Below, piece after piece: positions 1 to 11,604 of a stretch of 64,000 nucleotides of DNA. The stretch lies in the NCBI RefSeq assembly GCF_023856365.1, contig NW_026042409.1:212501-276500 (forward strand), given 5' to 3'. Source of the DNA: Brienomyrus brachyistius (taxonomy: Eukaryota > Chordata > Actinopteri > Osteoglossiformes > Mormyridae). The stretch's first letter is position 1. Each line of letters starts with the position of its first letter. Below the pieces are notes generated by a model. The model had not been told where the DNA came from. It saw only the letters and a list, made by a program, of their open reading frames with translations, and ran no database searches. The translations under genes and the position numbers were made by a program.

Positions 1-58
1 ATTTTAGTGCACTTTAGTTATCCATAATGACCATCTAGTCTCGATACACCCATGAATA

Positions 59-141
<83 letters not shown>

Positions 142-328
142 TTTCTGTTTTTTTTTTGCAATAGACAATAAAAATAACGCAGTTCTCCGTAAAGGAGGGA
201 TGGTGGATGGAATATGTATATGCATATATATAAAATAATTGTCACACAACCTGGGTGACATGCCTTGCCTGCTCACCCAATTTTAGTGCACCTCAGTTAT
301 CCATACTGACCATCTAGTCTCGACACAC

Positions 329-377
<49 letters not shown>

Positions 378-1321
378 GATATTTTTTCTTTTTCTTGTGT
401 TTTTTTTTCGCAATGGATATTAAAAATAAAGCAGTCCTCCGTAAAGGAGGGGTGGTGGAGGGAATATATATATACATTTATATAAAATAATTGTCACACA
501 ACTGGGGAGACATGCCTTGCCTGCTCACCCAATTTTAGTGCACCTTAGTTATCCATAATGACCAACTAGTCTCGATACACCCATAAATATATATATATAT
601 ATGTACATATATATAGTTTTTTTATTAGCAATAGAAAAGAAAAATAACGCAGTTCTCCGTAAAGGAGGGATGGTGGATGGAATATATACATACATATATA
701 TAAAATAATTGTCACACAACCTGGGTGACATGCCTTGCCTGCTCACCCAATTTTAGTGCAACTTAGTTATCCATAATGACCAACTAGTCTCGATACACCC
801 ATAAATATATATGTATATATATAGTTTTTTTTTTTTCGCAATGGACAATAAAAATAACGCAGTTCTCCGTAAAGGAGGGATGGTGGATGGAATATATATA
901 TAAAATAATTGTCACACAACCGGGGTGACATGCTTTGCCTGCTCACCCAATTTTAGTGCACCTTAGTTATTCATAATGACCATCTAGTCTCGATACACCC
1001 ATAAATATATATGTATATATATGTATTGTTTTTTTTTTTTTTTTTTTTTGCAATAGACAATAAAAATAGCGCAGTTCTCCATAAAGGAGGGATGGTGGAT
1101 GGAATATATATATACATATATATAAAATAATTGTCACACAACCTGGGTGACATGCCTTGCCTGCTCACCCAATTTTAGTGCAACTTAGTTATCCATAATG
1201 ACCAACTAGTCTCGATACACCCATATATATATATATATATATATGTACATATATATAGTTTTTTTATTAGCAATAGAAAAGAAAAATAACACAGTTCTCC
1301 GTAAAGGAGGGATGGTGGATG

Positions 1322-1381
<60 letters not shown>

Positions 1382-1486
1382 TTATATAAAATAATTGTCA
1401 CACAACCTGGGTGACATGCCTTGCCTGCTCACCCAATTTTAGTGCACTTTAGTTATCCATACTGACCATCTAGTCTCGACACACCC

Positions 1487-1521
<35 letters not shown>

Positions 1522-1805
1522 GATATTTTTTCTTTTTCTTGTGTTTTTTTTTCGCAATGGATATTAAAAATAAAGCAGTCCTCCGTAAAGGAGGGATGGT
1601 GGATGGAATATATATATAAAATAATTGTCACACAACCGGGGTGACATGCCTTGCCTGCTCACCCAATTTTAGTGCACCTTAGTTATTCATAATGACCATC
1701 TAGTCTCGATACACTCATAAATATATATGTATATATATATAGTTTTTTTATTAGCAATAAAAAAGAAAAATAACGCAGTTCTCCGTAAAGGAGGGATGGT
1801 GGATG

Positions 1806-1859
<54 letters not shown>

Positions 1860-1971
1860 TTATATAAAATAATTGTCACACAACCTGGGTGACATGCCTT
1901 GCCTGCTCACCCAATTTTAGTGCACTTTAGTTATCCAGAATGACCATCTAGTCTCGATACACCCATGAATA

Positions 1972-2014
<43 letters not shown>

Positions 2015-2201
2015 TTTCTGTTTTTTTTTTGCAATAGACAATAAAAATAACGCAGTTCTCCATAAAGGAGGGATGGTGGATGGAATATGTATATGCATAT
2101 ATATAAAATAATTGTCACACAACCTGGGTGACATGCCTTGCCTGCTCACCCAATTTTAGTGCACCTTAGTTATCCATACTGACCATCTAGTCTCGATACA
2201 C

Positions 2202-2262
<61 letters not shown>

Positions 2263-2472
2263 CATATATATAGTTTTTTTATTAGCAATAGAAAAGAAAA
2301 ATAACGCAGTTCTCCGTAAAGGAGGGATGGTGGATGGAATATATATATATATATATACATTTATATAAAATAATTGTCACACAACCTGGGTGACATGCCT
2401 TGCCTGCTCACCCAGTTTTAGTGCACCTTAGTTATCCATAATGACCATCTAGTCTCGATACACCCATAAATA

Positions 2473-2504
<32 letters not shown>

Positions 2505-2713
2505 GTTTTTTTATTTTTTTCGTAATGGACAATAAAAATAACGCAGTTCTCTGTAAAGGAGGGATGGTGGATGGAATATATATATAGATATATACATTTA
2601 TATAAAATAATTGTCACACAACCTGGGTGACATGCCTTGCCTGCTCACCCAGTTTTAGTGCACCTTAGTTATCCATACTGACCATCTAGTCTCGATACAC
2701 CCATAAATATATA
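1..2713. repeat. TA-rich satellite array A
   Basis: At least 11 tandem units of roughly 200-270 bp. Each has a conserved core (CACCCAATTTTAGTGCAC, CCATCTAGTCTCGATACACC, GCAGTTCTCCGTAAAGGAGG, GTCACACAACCTGGGTGACA) separated by a (TA)n tract of very variable length and a T-rich tract. The core holds the short inverted pair CCTCC GTAAA GGAGG. Open frames here encode only Ile-Tyr repeats from (TA)n and are not genes. Remnants of the same unit resume at about 3885-3915 and 5158-5212, so later insertions split the last unit. Confidence 0.93.
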
Positions 2714-3882
2714 TACTGAACAAAAATATAAACGCAACACTCTTGTTTCTGCTCCCATTTTTCATGAGATGGACTTAAAGACCTACAATTCATTCCAGAT
2801 ACACAATATTACCATTTCTCTCAAACATTTCTCACAAATCAGTCTAAATGTGTGATAGTGAGCACTTCTGCTTTGCTGAGATAATCCATCCCACCTCACA
2901 GGTGTGCCACATCAAGATGCTGATCTGACATCATGGGTAGTGCACAGGTGTACCTTATACTGCCCACAATAAATGGCCACCCTGGAATGTGCAGTTTTTT
3001 GCTTTATTGGGGGTCTGGGGACTCAGAACCGGTCAGTATCTGGTGTGACCACCATTTGCCTCATACAATGCAACACATCTTCTTCGCATAGAGTTTATCA
3101 GATTGTCAATTGTGGCCTGTGGAATGTTGGTCCACTCCTCTTCAATGGCTGTGCGAAGTTGTTGGATATTAGTGGGAACTGGTACACGCTGTCGTATACG
3201 CCGGTCAAGCACATCCCAAACATGCTCAACGGGTGACATGTCCGGTGAGTATGCTGGCCATGCAAGAACTGGGACATTTTCAGCTTCCAAGAACTGTGTA
3301 CAGATCCTTGCAACATGGGGCCGTGCATCATCTGTCTGAGTGGCTGGTCTCAGACGATCTTGGAGGTGAACCTGCTGGATGTGGAGGTCCTGGGCTGGTG
3401 TGGTTACACGTGGTCTGCGGTTGTGAGGCCGGTTGGATGTACTGCCATATTCTCTGAAACGCCTTTGGAGACGGCTTATGGTTGAGAAATGAACATTCAA
3501 TGCACGAGCAACAGATCTGGTTGACATTCCTGCTGTCAGCATGCCAATTGCACGCTCCCTCAATGCTTGTGGCATCTGTGGCATTTTGCTGTGAGACAAA
3601 ACTGCACATTCCAGGGTGGCCTTTTATTGTGGGCAGTATAAGGTACACCTGTGCACTACCCATGATGTCAGATCAGCATCTTGATGTGGCACACCTGTGA
3701 GGTGGGATGGATTATCTCAGCAAAGCAGAAGTGCTCACTATCACACATTTAGACTGATTTGTGAGAAATGTTTGAGAGAAATGGTAATATTGTGTATCTG
3801 GAATGAATTGTAGATCTTTAAGTCCATCTCATGAAAAATGGGAGCAAAAACAAAAGTGTTGCGTTTATATTTTTGTTCAGTG
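2714..3882 (-). mobile_element. Tc1-like transposon, deletion derivative, copy 1
   Basis: A 1169-bp element flanked by TA on both sides. It has near-perfect inverted repeats of 285 bp (2714-2998 and 3598-3882) whose tips read TACTGAACAAAAATATAAAC and the complement of CACTGAACAAAAATATAAAC. TA duplication and long inverted repeats are typical of the Tc1/mariner superfamily. It lies inside the last satellite unit and carries a shortened transposase frame on the minus strand. Confidence 0.93.
3033..3599 (-). pseudogene. Tc1-like transposase with in-frame internal deletion
   Basis: A 188-codon frame against about 340 residues for a complete Tc1 transposase. The N-terminal paired-like helix-turn-helix region is present (residues about 1-65, with GMSTRSVARALNVHFSTISR), followed by a linker around RPHNRRPRV. 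The frame then jumps from RLRPATQT directly to the region around the second catalytic Asp (here DDARPH). The C-terminal third follows, with the last acidic catalytic residue in SPDMSPVEHVWD. The segment holding the first catalytic Asp is absent, so the product should be catalytically dead, though it could still bind the ends. All three copies in the window share this deletion, so the deleted form itself was mobilised or duplicated. Confidence 0.9.
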
Positions 3883-3884
3883 TA

Positions 3885-5212
3885 TGTATATGTATACATA
3901 TAGTTTTTTTTGTGTTTGTGAAAACGGGTCTTTAATCGGGGAAACGGAGCGGGTAGAGCAGGACGGAACGCAGGCATTGACAAACTACAATGACGGACAG
4001 GGCAAACAGGTAAGACCAGGACTTAAAATAGGTCATGACTAATCAAAGTAATCGGGCAAAGCAGGAGACGATCAGGGAAGCACACGTGGGTAATCAGGGG
4101 ACGTGGCACACACGAGGAGCGGACAAGCCGGGCATATATGTATATCTATATAAAACCTCATTAATGAGGGACAGGGAACAGAACGGACAGACAGAACTGG
4201 CACAGGGGAAGGAGCCAGGACAAGACTTGACATAAGACAGGAAAGGCAGAGAAACAGATCAGAAAGGGGGACACGGAGGGAACAGGCAGGACAAAAGGAC
4301 CGGGAGTGAACGAAGGGAACATCGGGGAAAGAGGAGCAGAAGCCAGAGGGACGAGGGACAAAGAGAGGAGGGACAGAGACAGGAGGAACAAAGCGAGGGG
4401 GAGCAGAGGCAGGAGGGACAAAGACGGGAGGCCAGGGAGAGAAGGAGGGGGAACCAAGAGGAGCCCGAGGGAGACCCAGCGGGCGACGGGAGGCAGCCGG
4501 AAGGGCTGCAGGCGGCCGGGAGGCCGGAGCCGGAGGGGCCGAGGAGACGGGGTGAGGGACAGACGCAGGGACGAAGGAGGGAGTCGGAGGGGAGACCAGG
4601 GAAGGGGACGAAGGAGCTGGAAGGGACCCTGGCGAGGGCAAGGAGAGAGGGGGAGCCGCAGCAGACGGCGACGTCCTCCGACACGCCAGAGCGGGAGGAC
4701 CAGCAGGCGAATGAGGAGCCGCCGTCGGGGGGCCCGCAGGCAACCGATAAGACGCCGGAGGAGGGACCGAGGCAGGGCGACGAGGCCGCGGAGGGGGACC
4801 CGCAGACGACAGCCGACCCGGAGGGCCAGGACCCGCAGGTGCCGACCAAGCCCTAGCGCCGGCGAGGGAGGGCGAGCCAGGGGGCTGGGCGGGTGGGACC
4901 CCAGCCGTGCGTCTGTGTCCTCTCCCCTTATGGGACACAGACATAAGGACCTGCGGCCGGGGTCGGGCTCGTCGGGGTGAGGGTACCAGAGTCACAGGGG
5001 GAGAAGGGACTGGAGTGGGGCCAGGGACTGGAGCTGCAGGCTGCAGAGGGGGCGCCTGCCCGGGAGCTGCAGGCAGGGAAAGCGCCTCGGACGTGGGCGC
5101 GGTAGCTGCAGGCAGCGGAGACGGCTGCTCGGGCTCTGGGGCCGCAGGGGGCACTTATTTTATTATATAAAATAAGTGTCACACAACCGGGGTGACATGC
5201 CTTGCCTGCTTG
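3885..5212 (-). mobile_element. Fragment of sushi-like LTR element inside a satellite unit, copy A
   Basis: After Tc1 the satellite resumes (3885-3915), then breaks into LTR-like DNA (about 3916-4135) homologous to the LTR at 57320-57606 on the minus strand. It contains the same TATA-like box (4022-4030) and a GTCCGTCATT motif (3989-3998). A GC-rich proline/alanine-coding segment follows to about 5157, then satellite sequence ends the block. A frame of 360 codons (4072-5154, minus) is open but begins at a GTG, so it is a truncated internal piece. Copy B lies at 30024-31351. Confidence 0.8.
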
Positions 5213-5218
5213 TGGGAT

Positions 5219-5645
5219 GAGGAAGACTCAGGGACTGGAAATGGGATTAAAACTGAAGATGTGCTCATTCCTTTGTGTATTTACAAATTTTCCTTCCGTC
5301 AGACATGAGGAGTTTGCTGCTATATTTGGCACTAATAGAGATTCTGATGCTGCTATTTTTATTGTCTATTAGTTTGTTATTATTTACAAGTTCTGTTGTG
5401 TTTTTGCATTTTTCTCTTCTGGTTAATTAACTGCTGTCTGTTTGCTGTGAAGTATGAGTGTGGTGAGTAAGACTCAGGGACTGGAAGTGGGATTACAACT
5501 AAAGATAACATGCTTATTCCTTTTTGTATTGTTTACAAATTTCCTTCCGTCAAACATGAGGAGTTTGCTGCTATATTGTGCACTAACAGAGATTCTGATG
5601 CTGCTATTTTTATTGTTTATAAATGTGTTATTGTTTCCAAGTTGA
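5219..5645. repeat. 242-bp tandem duplication
   Basis: Two diverged tandem copies, with matching points such as GACTCAGGGACTGGAA at 5226 and 5468 and CATGAGGAGTTTGCTGCTAT in each. Short frames in it are not convincing genes. It is followed by AT-rich DNA ending in AATAAA-like sequence near 5651. Confidence 0.8.
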
Positions 5646-5699
5646 GTATTCAATAAATGCTAAATTGAGAAATTTTGTGTATCGTTTGTTATTATTAGT

Positions 5700-5830
5700 G
5701 TGATATTTTACCATGCAAATAGAGGGGAAAACGTCCAATTATCGGCCAAAAAAAATCAGCAGCATATATCGGCCATCGCCTGACCCTTGACTTGAAAAAC
5801 CCATATCGGTCGACCTCTAGTAACAGTACA
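5700..5830. repeat. Interspersed repeat remnant (ATCGGCC / ATCGGTCGACC motifs)
   Basis: Contains repeated ATATCGGCC and ATATCGGTCGACCTCTAG motifs of a kind I associate with old fish interspersed repeats. I cannot assign the class. Confidence 0.35.
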
Positions 5831-5858
5831 TTCTGTCCAATTCATCCATCGAGTTAAG

Positions 5859-6150
5859 TCACACACCCACTTGAGGGGGCACTCCGGCAGACGTGAGGAT
5901 GGGGATGTTCTTTCCGCTATAACATCCACTGCAGAAGTACATCTCGCTCCTGTTCACAGGGCTTACTTCAATGATGAAGCAGGGCTGGTTGTCTGGACAA
6001 GAAGTTGTCCTGCTGCTGGGTCTCGGTGCCGTTTTTCCACCTAAGCTTGAAGGTGGAAATGTGTTCCAACTTGGTCCCTGGGACTGCAGCATAGCCAAAC
6101 ATCGCGAGCAGCGTCGGCCACACCCACCACCAGAACCATCACACCGTCCT
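5859..6150 (-). pseudogene. Exon-like segment, possibly an immunoglobulin V-type relic, copy A
   Basis: On the minus strand an acceptor-like tract (TTCTTTATGTGTATAG) precedes an open segment. One frame ends with FIIEVSPVNRSEMYFCSG, which has the spacing of an Ig V-domain strand F (hydrophobic pairs, then Y-F-C). The preceding part reads more sensibly in another frame (HISTFKLRWKNGTETQQQ). That suggests a frameshifted V-type exon such as those of fish NITR or T-cell-receptor-like genes. No partner exon was found. It could equally be a chance frame. A duplicate lies at 31998-32289. Confidence 0.25.
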
Positions 6151-6172
6151 ATACACATAAAGAAGAACTAAA

Positions 6173-7125
6173 ACATAGAGTGTTGTGACAATCTATGCGT
6201 TAATGTTTGGCAGCATAGGTGATTCATTAAAATTATACCGAAGAATGGAAAATGTGATATTTAGAATATTTTTTGCCATTTAGTAGCTAATTTAAGCACT
6301 TACCCAATGCCTCAATTTGTTTTAGGTCAGTAATGTCTGAGCCAAAAGAATGAATGTATGAATTTAATACAATTCACCCACTCCCACCCACACACAAATC
6401 TGAAATTCAATTTAAGACACTTCTTAAACATTAGTGCATTAACAAAAAAGGAAAATCTTAAGAGATTCAGTAGGATTTTCTATGTTAGACTTAAGCTAAT
6501 AGTTCAATAGTTTTTACATATTTCAATATACCAATTTGACTTTAATGTTGAAACAGATGCTAAAACATGGAATAATTTCATAACTAGAGAAACATGTTAT
6601 TCACAAACACTAGCAAAGGTAGCTTATAGTTAAGCTTACTTAAGTCAGCAAGTCAGGCTACAGTGTGTAAGAATAGTCGTAAACGATAATTTGTCTCAGT
6701 CTTACATGACAGAATAAGTAAACAGAAAATATAAAATGGCTGAAACAGCGTCATTAACGCCAGCTACAGTAGAGGCGCAGAAAAGGTGTCATGACTGAAG
6801 TATTCCCAAACTCTGGAAGACCGTATGCGAGCCTTTTTTGCCGCGTGTTTCTCCAGAGGCTCCGGAGCTCCGCTGGTTGACACAGCCATGTTGGTTCATG
6901 TGCAGGGGGACGAGCGGCAAATTTCTTTTTTGCAGGGTGGTAGGTGATGTCTCATTAATATTTATTAATTTACTTACAAAATGGTGCGGCACTGCATCCA
7001 AGCCTGCGGCACTCAGAGTCACAAATACAGTGGAAACCATTTGTAGTAATTACGTCTGTCTGGCTGATTTCCAACTAATTGATATTTGTATATTTATTAC
7101 ATGAATATAAGGTAATATAAGGTAA
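6173..7125. other. Intergenic DNA, no gene seen
   Basis: AT-rich sequence without a convincing exon. Copies A and B differ here: 6966-6973 (8 bases) in A is replaced by 33105-33138 (34 bases) in B. Confidence 0.6.
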
Positions 7126-7129
7126 TAGA

Positions 7130-7580
7130 AGAGGTATTTAATGGTTTTCCATCTGAGGAATTTGCAAAAAACTGCAGTGCATGATGGGTCGGACCTAAAG
7201 GCTGCCTTAACGTCCTCATCTGTATGACGACATACATCAAGACTAGGAAGGTGCATAATGTTCATGTCTGGTTGCGTTTGTTGGTCCAGAAAGTAATTCA
7301 ATTTCGCCATGTAGGTTACGTTCTTAAAAACTGCTTGGATATAGCCCGATTATATGCTGTGGGCCTTTTAATTTCTTTGTTTACCAGGTAGGCTACCTTC
7401 TTTAAACTGCGTTTTGTTAGACTACATATTTAGGGAGGTCTTTATAAATTTATAGTAGTCTTCATAAATATGTACATAGTTTAGCCTAACCCAGCCACTT
7501 AAGGGAGAAAGCCAGCTCAACTAGGTGTCGGTCCCAAGCCCGGATTAATGGGGAGGGTTGGCGTCAAGAAATAAAGAGAC
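7130..7580. repeat. Dispersed repeat, inverted relative at 20065-20345
   Basis: Shares blocks with the opposite strand of 20065-20345, including GCAGTGCATGATGGG, CCAGCCACTTAAGGGAG and AGCCCGGATTAATGG. Order and orientation are fully inverted, as expected for two insertions of one family. No ends or coding capacity were recognised. Copy B is at 33295-33745. Confidence 0.7.
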
Positions 7581-7824
7581 TGTATCTTCACTGCATGACT
7601 GATGTCAAAATGTGTGAAATATGTGGTTGTATTAATAAATGCATTAAAGTAGGTTAATGATTCTGTGCTGTCTAAATTGTATAGAAAATTTCTACGTATA
7701 GCCAAACAAATCTCCTCCTGTTTGAAAAGGCATAGAAAAAGCAATTTAGCCACTAAAACTTTACAGTTTTTGTGAGGGACAGTCGAATTCTCTCGTTTCT
7801 CTCGTCAAGTTTTTTTGTGATCCT

Positions 7825-7980
7825 GCACCTACACTTTGCCGGCCCCAGGTGGATGGGCTCCCCCTTTGAGTTTGGTCCCTCCCAAGGTTTCTTCCTTCTT
7901 GGGAGTTTTTCCATGCTATCGGCGCCTATGGCTTACTCACTGGGGGCTTTGGGTGGGCATGATATAAAGCAAAGCATTTT
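7825..7980 (+). mobile_element. LINE 3'-UTR fragment
   Basis: Matches the 3' part of the LINE at 13858-15574 (CCCAAGGTTTCTTCCTTCT..., TATGGCTTACTCACTGGGGG) but stops before the tail. It sits just downstream of the last exon of the chemerin-like gene. Copy B is at 33990-34145. Confidence 0.75.
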
Positions 7981-8019
7981 CCCTCCCAGTTTCCTCCTCT
8001 GGTCCACATTGCAGGACCA

Positions 8020-10207
8020 TCAGCCATCAGAAACAGCCAGACGGTCTCCTTCAGCTTCTTTAGTGTCCTTGGAAGCCAAGGCAGTTTTAGGTCTGAGAAG
8101 AGGTTTATCAGAAGGACACATATTACGTCGTTTGTCCTGAAATGTAACATGGGGAGGAAAAGTTAAGCGGTTTAGTCAGATTGGAGTCGTTTATTCAGCA
8201 GTGGCAGCGCCAGTGACTTAATGCTACAGGTGCTATAGGGGAGTGAGATTATTTAGACCGGGTGCTTTAGCTTTTCAGCTTATGTAGATGGTGTATAGAA
8301 GCACACAGCACGATAAGCTACAGCATGGATAAAATAGGATAAAATATGAAATTCTAACGTCTAGCTCACAGAGCCTCTATGTGTACTTTGAAGAAAAAAT
8401 ACACTACAAGTATGCTGTAAAAACCGCAAAAATGTCTTACACAATATACAGATTTTACAGATAGTTAAAGAAAAAATGAAACCAATATTTTGGGGGTGCT
8501 GTGGGGGTACTATGGTCATTGGAGGAGGAGCTAGAGCCCCCCCCCCCAAGCTTTTCCTTGGTGCTGCCACTGTTGTTCAGATTAAAAGTAACATTGTCAT
8601 TAATAAACAGTACTCTGATCAAATTTTTGCATGTACAAACACAATCAAAGTTTAACCACATGTTTAGACACAATTCACACACCTGTTACATTTCCATAAT
8701 GCTAAGACTCTCTACACTTACTTCATCCACTTTCTTGTTTGGTACACAGTCATTTGATGGATGTGTAAGATCATTACCAGACCGTCTGCTGCAAACTCTA
8801 CAGTTAATGAATGGCTGCAAAAACACACAGACACACAAAAACAGTATTTAAAGAGTGGTGGGCAATAAATACAGTGAGAGAAGGTGTAGTAAAGATATAT
8901 CTAATGATTTAAGGCAGAGCTGCTGGAGTGCAGGGTTTAATGACACAGAACAATTTTAGAGGAAAGAGCTTCCAAAGCAGGGTCACCATAAGGCTATATT
9001 ATACAAAGCAAGTTCATCTAAAAGTATGAACAACAAATCCCGTTTAACTGAACACTGCTCTGTATTAAAATACTGTCCTCCGATCAAGCTAAGTGGTCCT
9101 GTAGTTCACTATTTAAAGAGGTAAATTTAAAGGGTAATTCACACTGCACATCTACCCTGCTCTGACCAGGTTTAATTACTGGCTTTCTAATTAAAACAAG
9201 AGTTAAGTCCTGCCCTTTCACCACAAAACACCACACTGCCATTTAAGGCTGATTTCAACAATGAGTTTTAGTTAACCTGGCTCGATTGAGTTAACTCTGG
9301 GTATGTAAAACCCGCTTTGTAGTACAGCCCACAGGTCTTTAAATAAGGCCAGCTAGGGTTCATAGCTCGAAGCATAATCTACAGGTCACCCCTCAGATGA
9401 TTAGCATTTGCTTCTGCCTGGTAATCCAGCCTTTAAGCCTGTAAACCTACTAAAATTTGAGAATAAGGTGAAGGAACTGGCTCTTTGAGGCCACCTATGT
9501 ATTTGTTACTTTATTGTTGGCTAACTTTCCCCCGCAGGGCATCAAAAAAGTTAACATGAACCTAAATTAATTTGCTAACTGATATGTCCAATGCTCACAG
9601 TCACAGTGACTCTTTACTTACCCTCTTGTCCATGAAAATACAGTCAGCCCGATGGTCTGTTGCAGTTGACTTTGGACATTTTGTTGCTCTCAAGAGAATC
9701 TCAATGTCAATGTATTCACTGCTGATCTAAATCACATAAACACGTTATATACAAAATTGCCTACAACTGTTTTAAAGGCAATATAACAAACAATAATCAC
9801 CCAAAAAATGGCAAACTGTCACAGACTTGACTGCAGCAGATTCAGAGAGAAACTGTGAGAAGGTAAAATTGACCAGGGCTGAGATATACAACCATCACTT
9901 TCATTGTGAAGAGACATTAAGCATCATATGCATTGAAATTAAAACATCAAAATCAATGTGATACTCATTAGTTCAGCTTGCAGATGATGAAAGTTTCACA
10001 CTTTTGTAAACACTTTCTCAGCAGTTACCTTCGGACGGCCCTGGATGTTATAGAAATTCATGTGCTGACGGGTTCCTTGATGAGCATTTTCGACTGCGAG
10101 TTTAATGGCCGTCTTGTGAGTGCAGGGAGACTGTGGTAATCTTGCTGGGCCTCTGTGGAGATAAGCAGAGCTCCATAAGCCAAAACCAGAAGCAGCAGGC
10201 GGGTCAT
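8020..10207 (-). pseudogene. Chemerin-like (RARRES2-like) secreted cystatin-fold gene, copy A, frameshifted
   Basis: Four phase-0 coding exons on the minus strand: 10207-10029, 9726-9622, 8814-8722 and 8136-8020, each with GT donor and AG acceptor. Exon 1 starts with a signal peptide (MTRLLLLVLAYGALLISTEA). The mature part reads CTHKTAIKLAVENAHQ, then YIDIEILLRATKCPK, then a Cys-x-x-Cys (NCRVC), and ends in a lysine-rich tail with stop at 8020. Total length is about 163 residues. Length and cysteine pattern (C, C, CxxC) fit chemerin, a cystatin-fold chemoattractant and adipokine ligand. Cathelicidin or Spp24 relatives are alternatives. The signal-peptide frame and the mature frame differ by one base near 10120-10130, and only the mature frame joins exon 2 in phase. 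So this is either a pseudogene or an indel error in the assembly. Copy B has the same break. Confidence 0.6.
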
Positions 10208-10303
10208 CTTCCTCTCAGCTTTGAAGGGAGAAGCAGGACTGAGGACACTGATCTGTGGTCCCCTTATCCAGCACGTCCAGGGGCGTGTCCTTCACTCGAA
10301 ACA

Positions 10304-10946
10304 AACAGACCTTTGAACAACATTGGAAAACTCTTCAGGATGAATTGAGGCAGGTGGTCAAGTGGGTTTATTGTTATTTCAGCAATATACACAGTACACA
10401 GTGAAAGGAAACATTGTTCCTCCTGGACCACGGTGCAACACAAAGAAGAAAAACAGAAACAACACAAGATGACACAAGTGCGGGCAAGATAGAACTATAC
10501 AGAGTGAAAGGAGCACAAACAGAGGGAGAAAGTGCAAGATAAACACAAGAGCAACAATACAATACTACAGGACAAGACAGCGCAGTCAAGAACACAGAGT
10601 GCAGCCAGAGCTAACCTGAATAGGGGCATCAAGGTTGCCAGGCAGGCAGAGAAACAGAAAATAGAGGTCTACTTCACATACAACAACCCACAGTGGGTGT
10701 GGCAGGGAATACAACACATTACAAACTTCAAAGGCAACAACACCGTCACTGTTAACAGCAACGCCCTTTTAGCAAAGGAGCTAAACAGCTTCTTTGCTCG
10801 TCTGGAGGAACACAGAGCAGACATAGCCACACTGCCCCCTCCCCCAATCTCCAGCACTCACAGACTCCCTCTGCAGGAACACCACGCGAGAAGGCACATT
10901 GCATCTCTAGGTGTGTGGAGTTTAAGACAAGGCAAGTGATGCTACG
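10304..10946 (+). mobile_element. L2-type LINE fragments after the duplication breakpoint
   Basis: From about 10560 the plus strand encodes NPQWVWQGIQHITNFKG and ALLAKELNSFFARLE, a stretch characteristic of the linker before reverse transcriptase in L2-type (Maui-like) fish LINEs. Upstream (10360-10450) lies a sequence of the kind seen near LINE 3' ends. No reverse transcriptase core is present. Confidence 0.7.
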
Positions 10947-11465
10947 ATAATATAATTCCTTGGTAAGACCCCACCTAGAATATTGTGTGCGGGTTTGGTT
11001 ACCATACCTTAAGAAGGACATTGCTGCCTTGGAAAAGGTGCAACGTAGGGCAACGAGAATGATTCCTGGTCTTAGAGGAATGTCTAATGAGGAGAGGTTA
11101 GCTGAGCTGAATCTGTTTAGCCTCGAGCAAAGGAGACTAAGGGGGGACATAATCCAGGTGTTTAAGATTCTAACAGGTCTGGATGCTGTTCAGCCAAATG
11201 GCTATTTCAATGTTAGTTTAAATACCAGAACTCGTGGCCATAAGTGGAAATTAGCTGGAGAACATTTTAAAACGAATTTGATGAAGCATTTCTGTACACA
11301 GCGTGTAGTTAGAGTATGGAATAGTCTTCCTGTTATTGTAACACAAGCTAAAACCCTGGGTTCTTTTAAATCAGAGCTAGATAAGATTTTTGAGCTATTA
11401 GCTAAGTTCTCCTCAAAGGAGCTTGATGGGCCGAATGGCCTCCTCTCATTTGTAAATCTCTTTGG
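10947..11465 (+). pseudogene. C-terminal part of a CR1/Jockey-type LINE reverse transcriptase
   Basis: Frame with LVRPHLEYCVRVWLPYLKKD, KVQRRATRMIPGLRG, ELNLFSLEQRRLRGD and DGPNGLLSFVNLF, the usual post-catalytic end of ORF2 in this LINE group. Truncated at its 5' end, with no catalytic YADD. A related copy is at 49226-49520. Confidence 0.85.
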
Positions 11466-11477
11466 TTCTTATGAGTC

Positions 11478-11604
11478 AGCTTACAGAGATGAGGTCCAGA
11501 AACTGATAGGTTGGAGTTCAGCAAACAATTTGGCACTAAACAGCACAAAGACAAAGGAATCACTGACTTCAGGAAGGATGGAGGCGACACTGGCCTGCCT
11601 AGAT
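11478..11604 (+). pseudogene. Small L2 LINE fragment
   Basis: Encodes AYRDEVQKLIGWSSANNLAL followed by NSTKTKE, matching the segment of L2 reverse transcriptase just after the catalytic core. Ends in a GGATGGATGG stretch. Confidence 0.55.

Larger units (their letters stand above)
1..10303. repeat. Segmental duplication, copy A
   Basis: This block is repeated at about 25082-36468. Matching landmarks lie 26,139 bp apart up to about 6965 (for example Tc1 start 2714 and 28853). After a 34-versus-8-base replacement they lie 26,165 bp apart. Outside the satellite the copies look nearly identical by eye: A at 4101 is G at 30240, and T at 7850 is A at 34015. Identity stops after position 10303 (36468 in copy B), 96 bp upstream of the chemerin-like start codon. 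The left end runs off the window. Confidence 0.95.

Noticed and set aside
4..2617. Many 60-90-codon frames in the satellite with Ile-Tyr runs
   Set aside because: They are translations of (TA)n and of the satellite core, repeated in every unit, with no coding signal.
4306..4980. 224-codon arginine-rich plus-strand frame (also 30445-31119 and 57570-58211)
   Set aside because: Opposite strand of the Pro/Ala-coding LTR-element segment; an artefact of GC-rich sequence.
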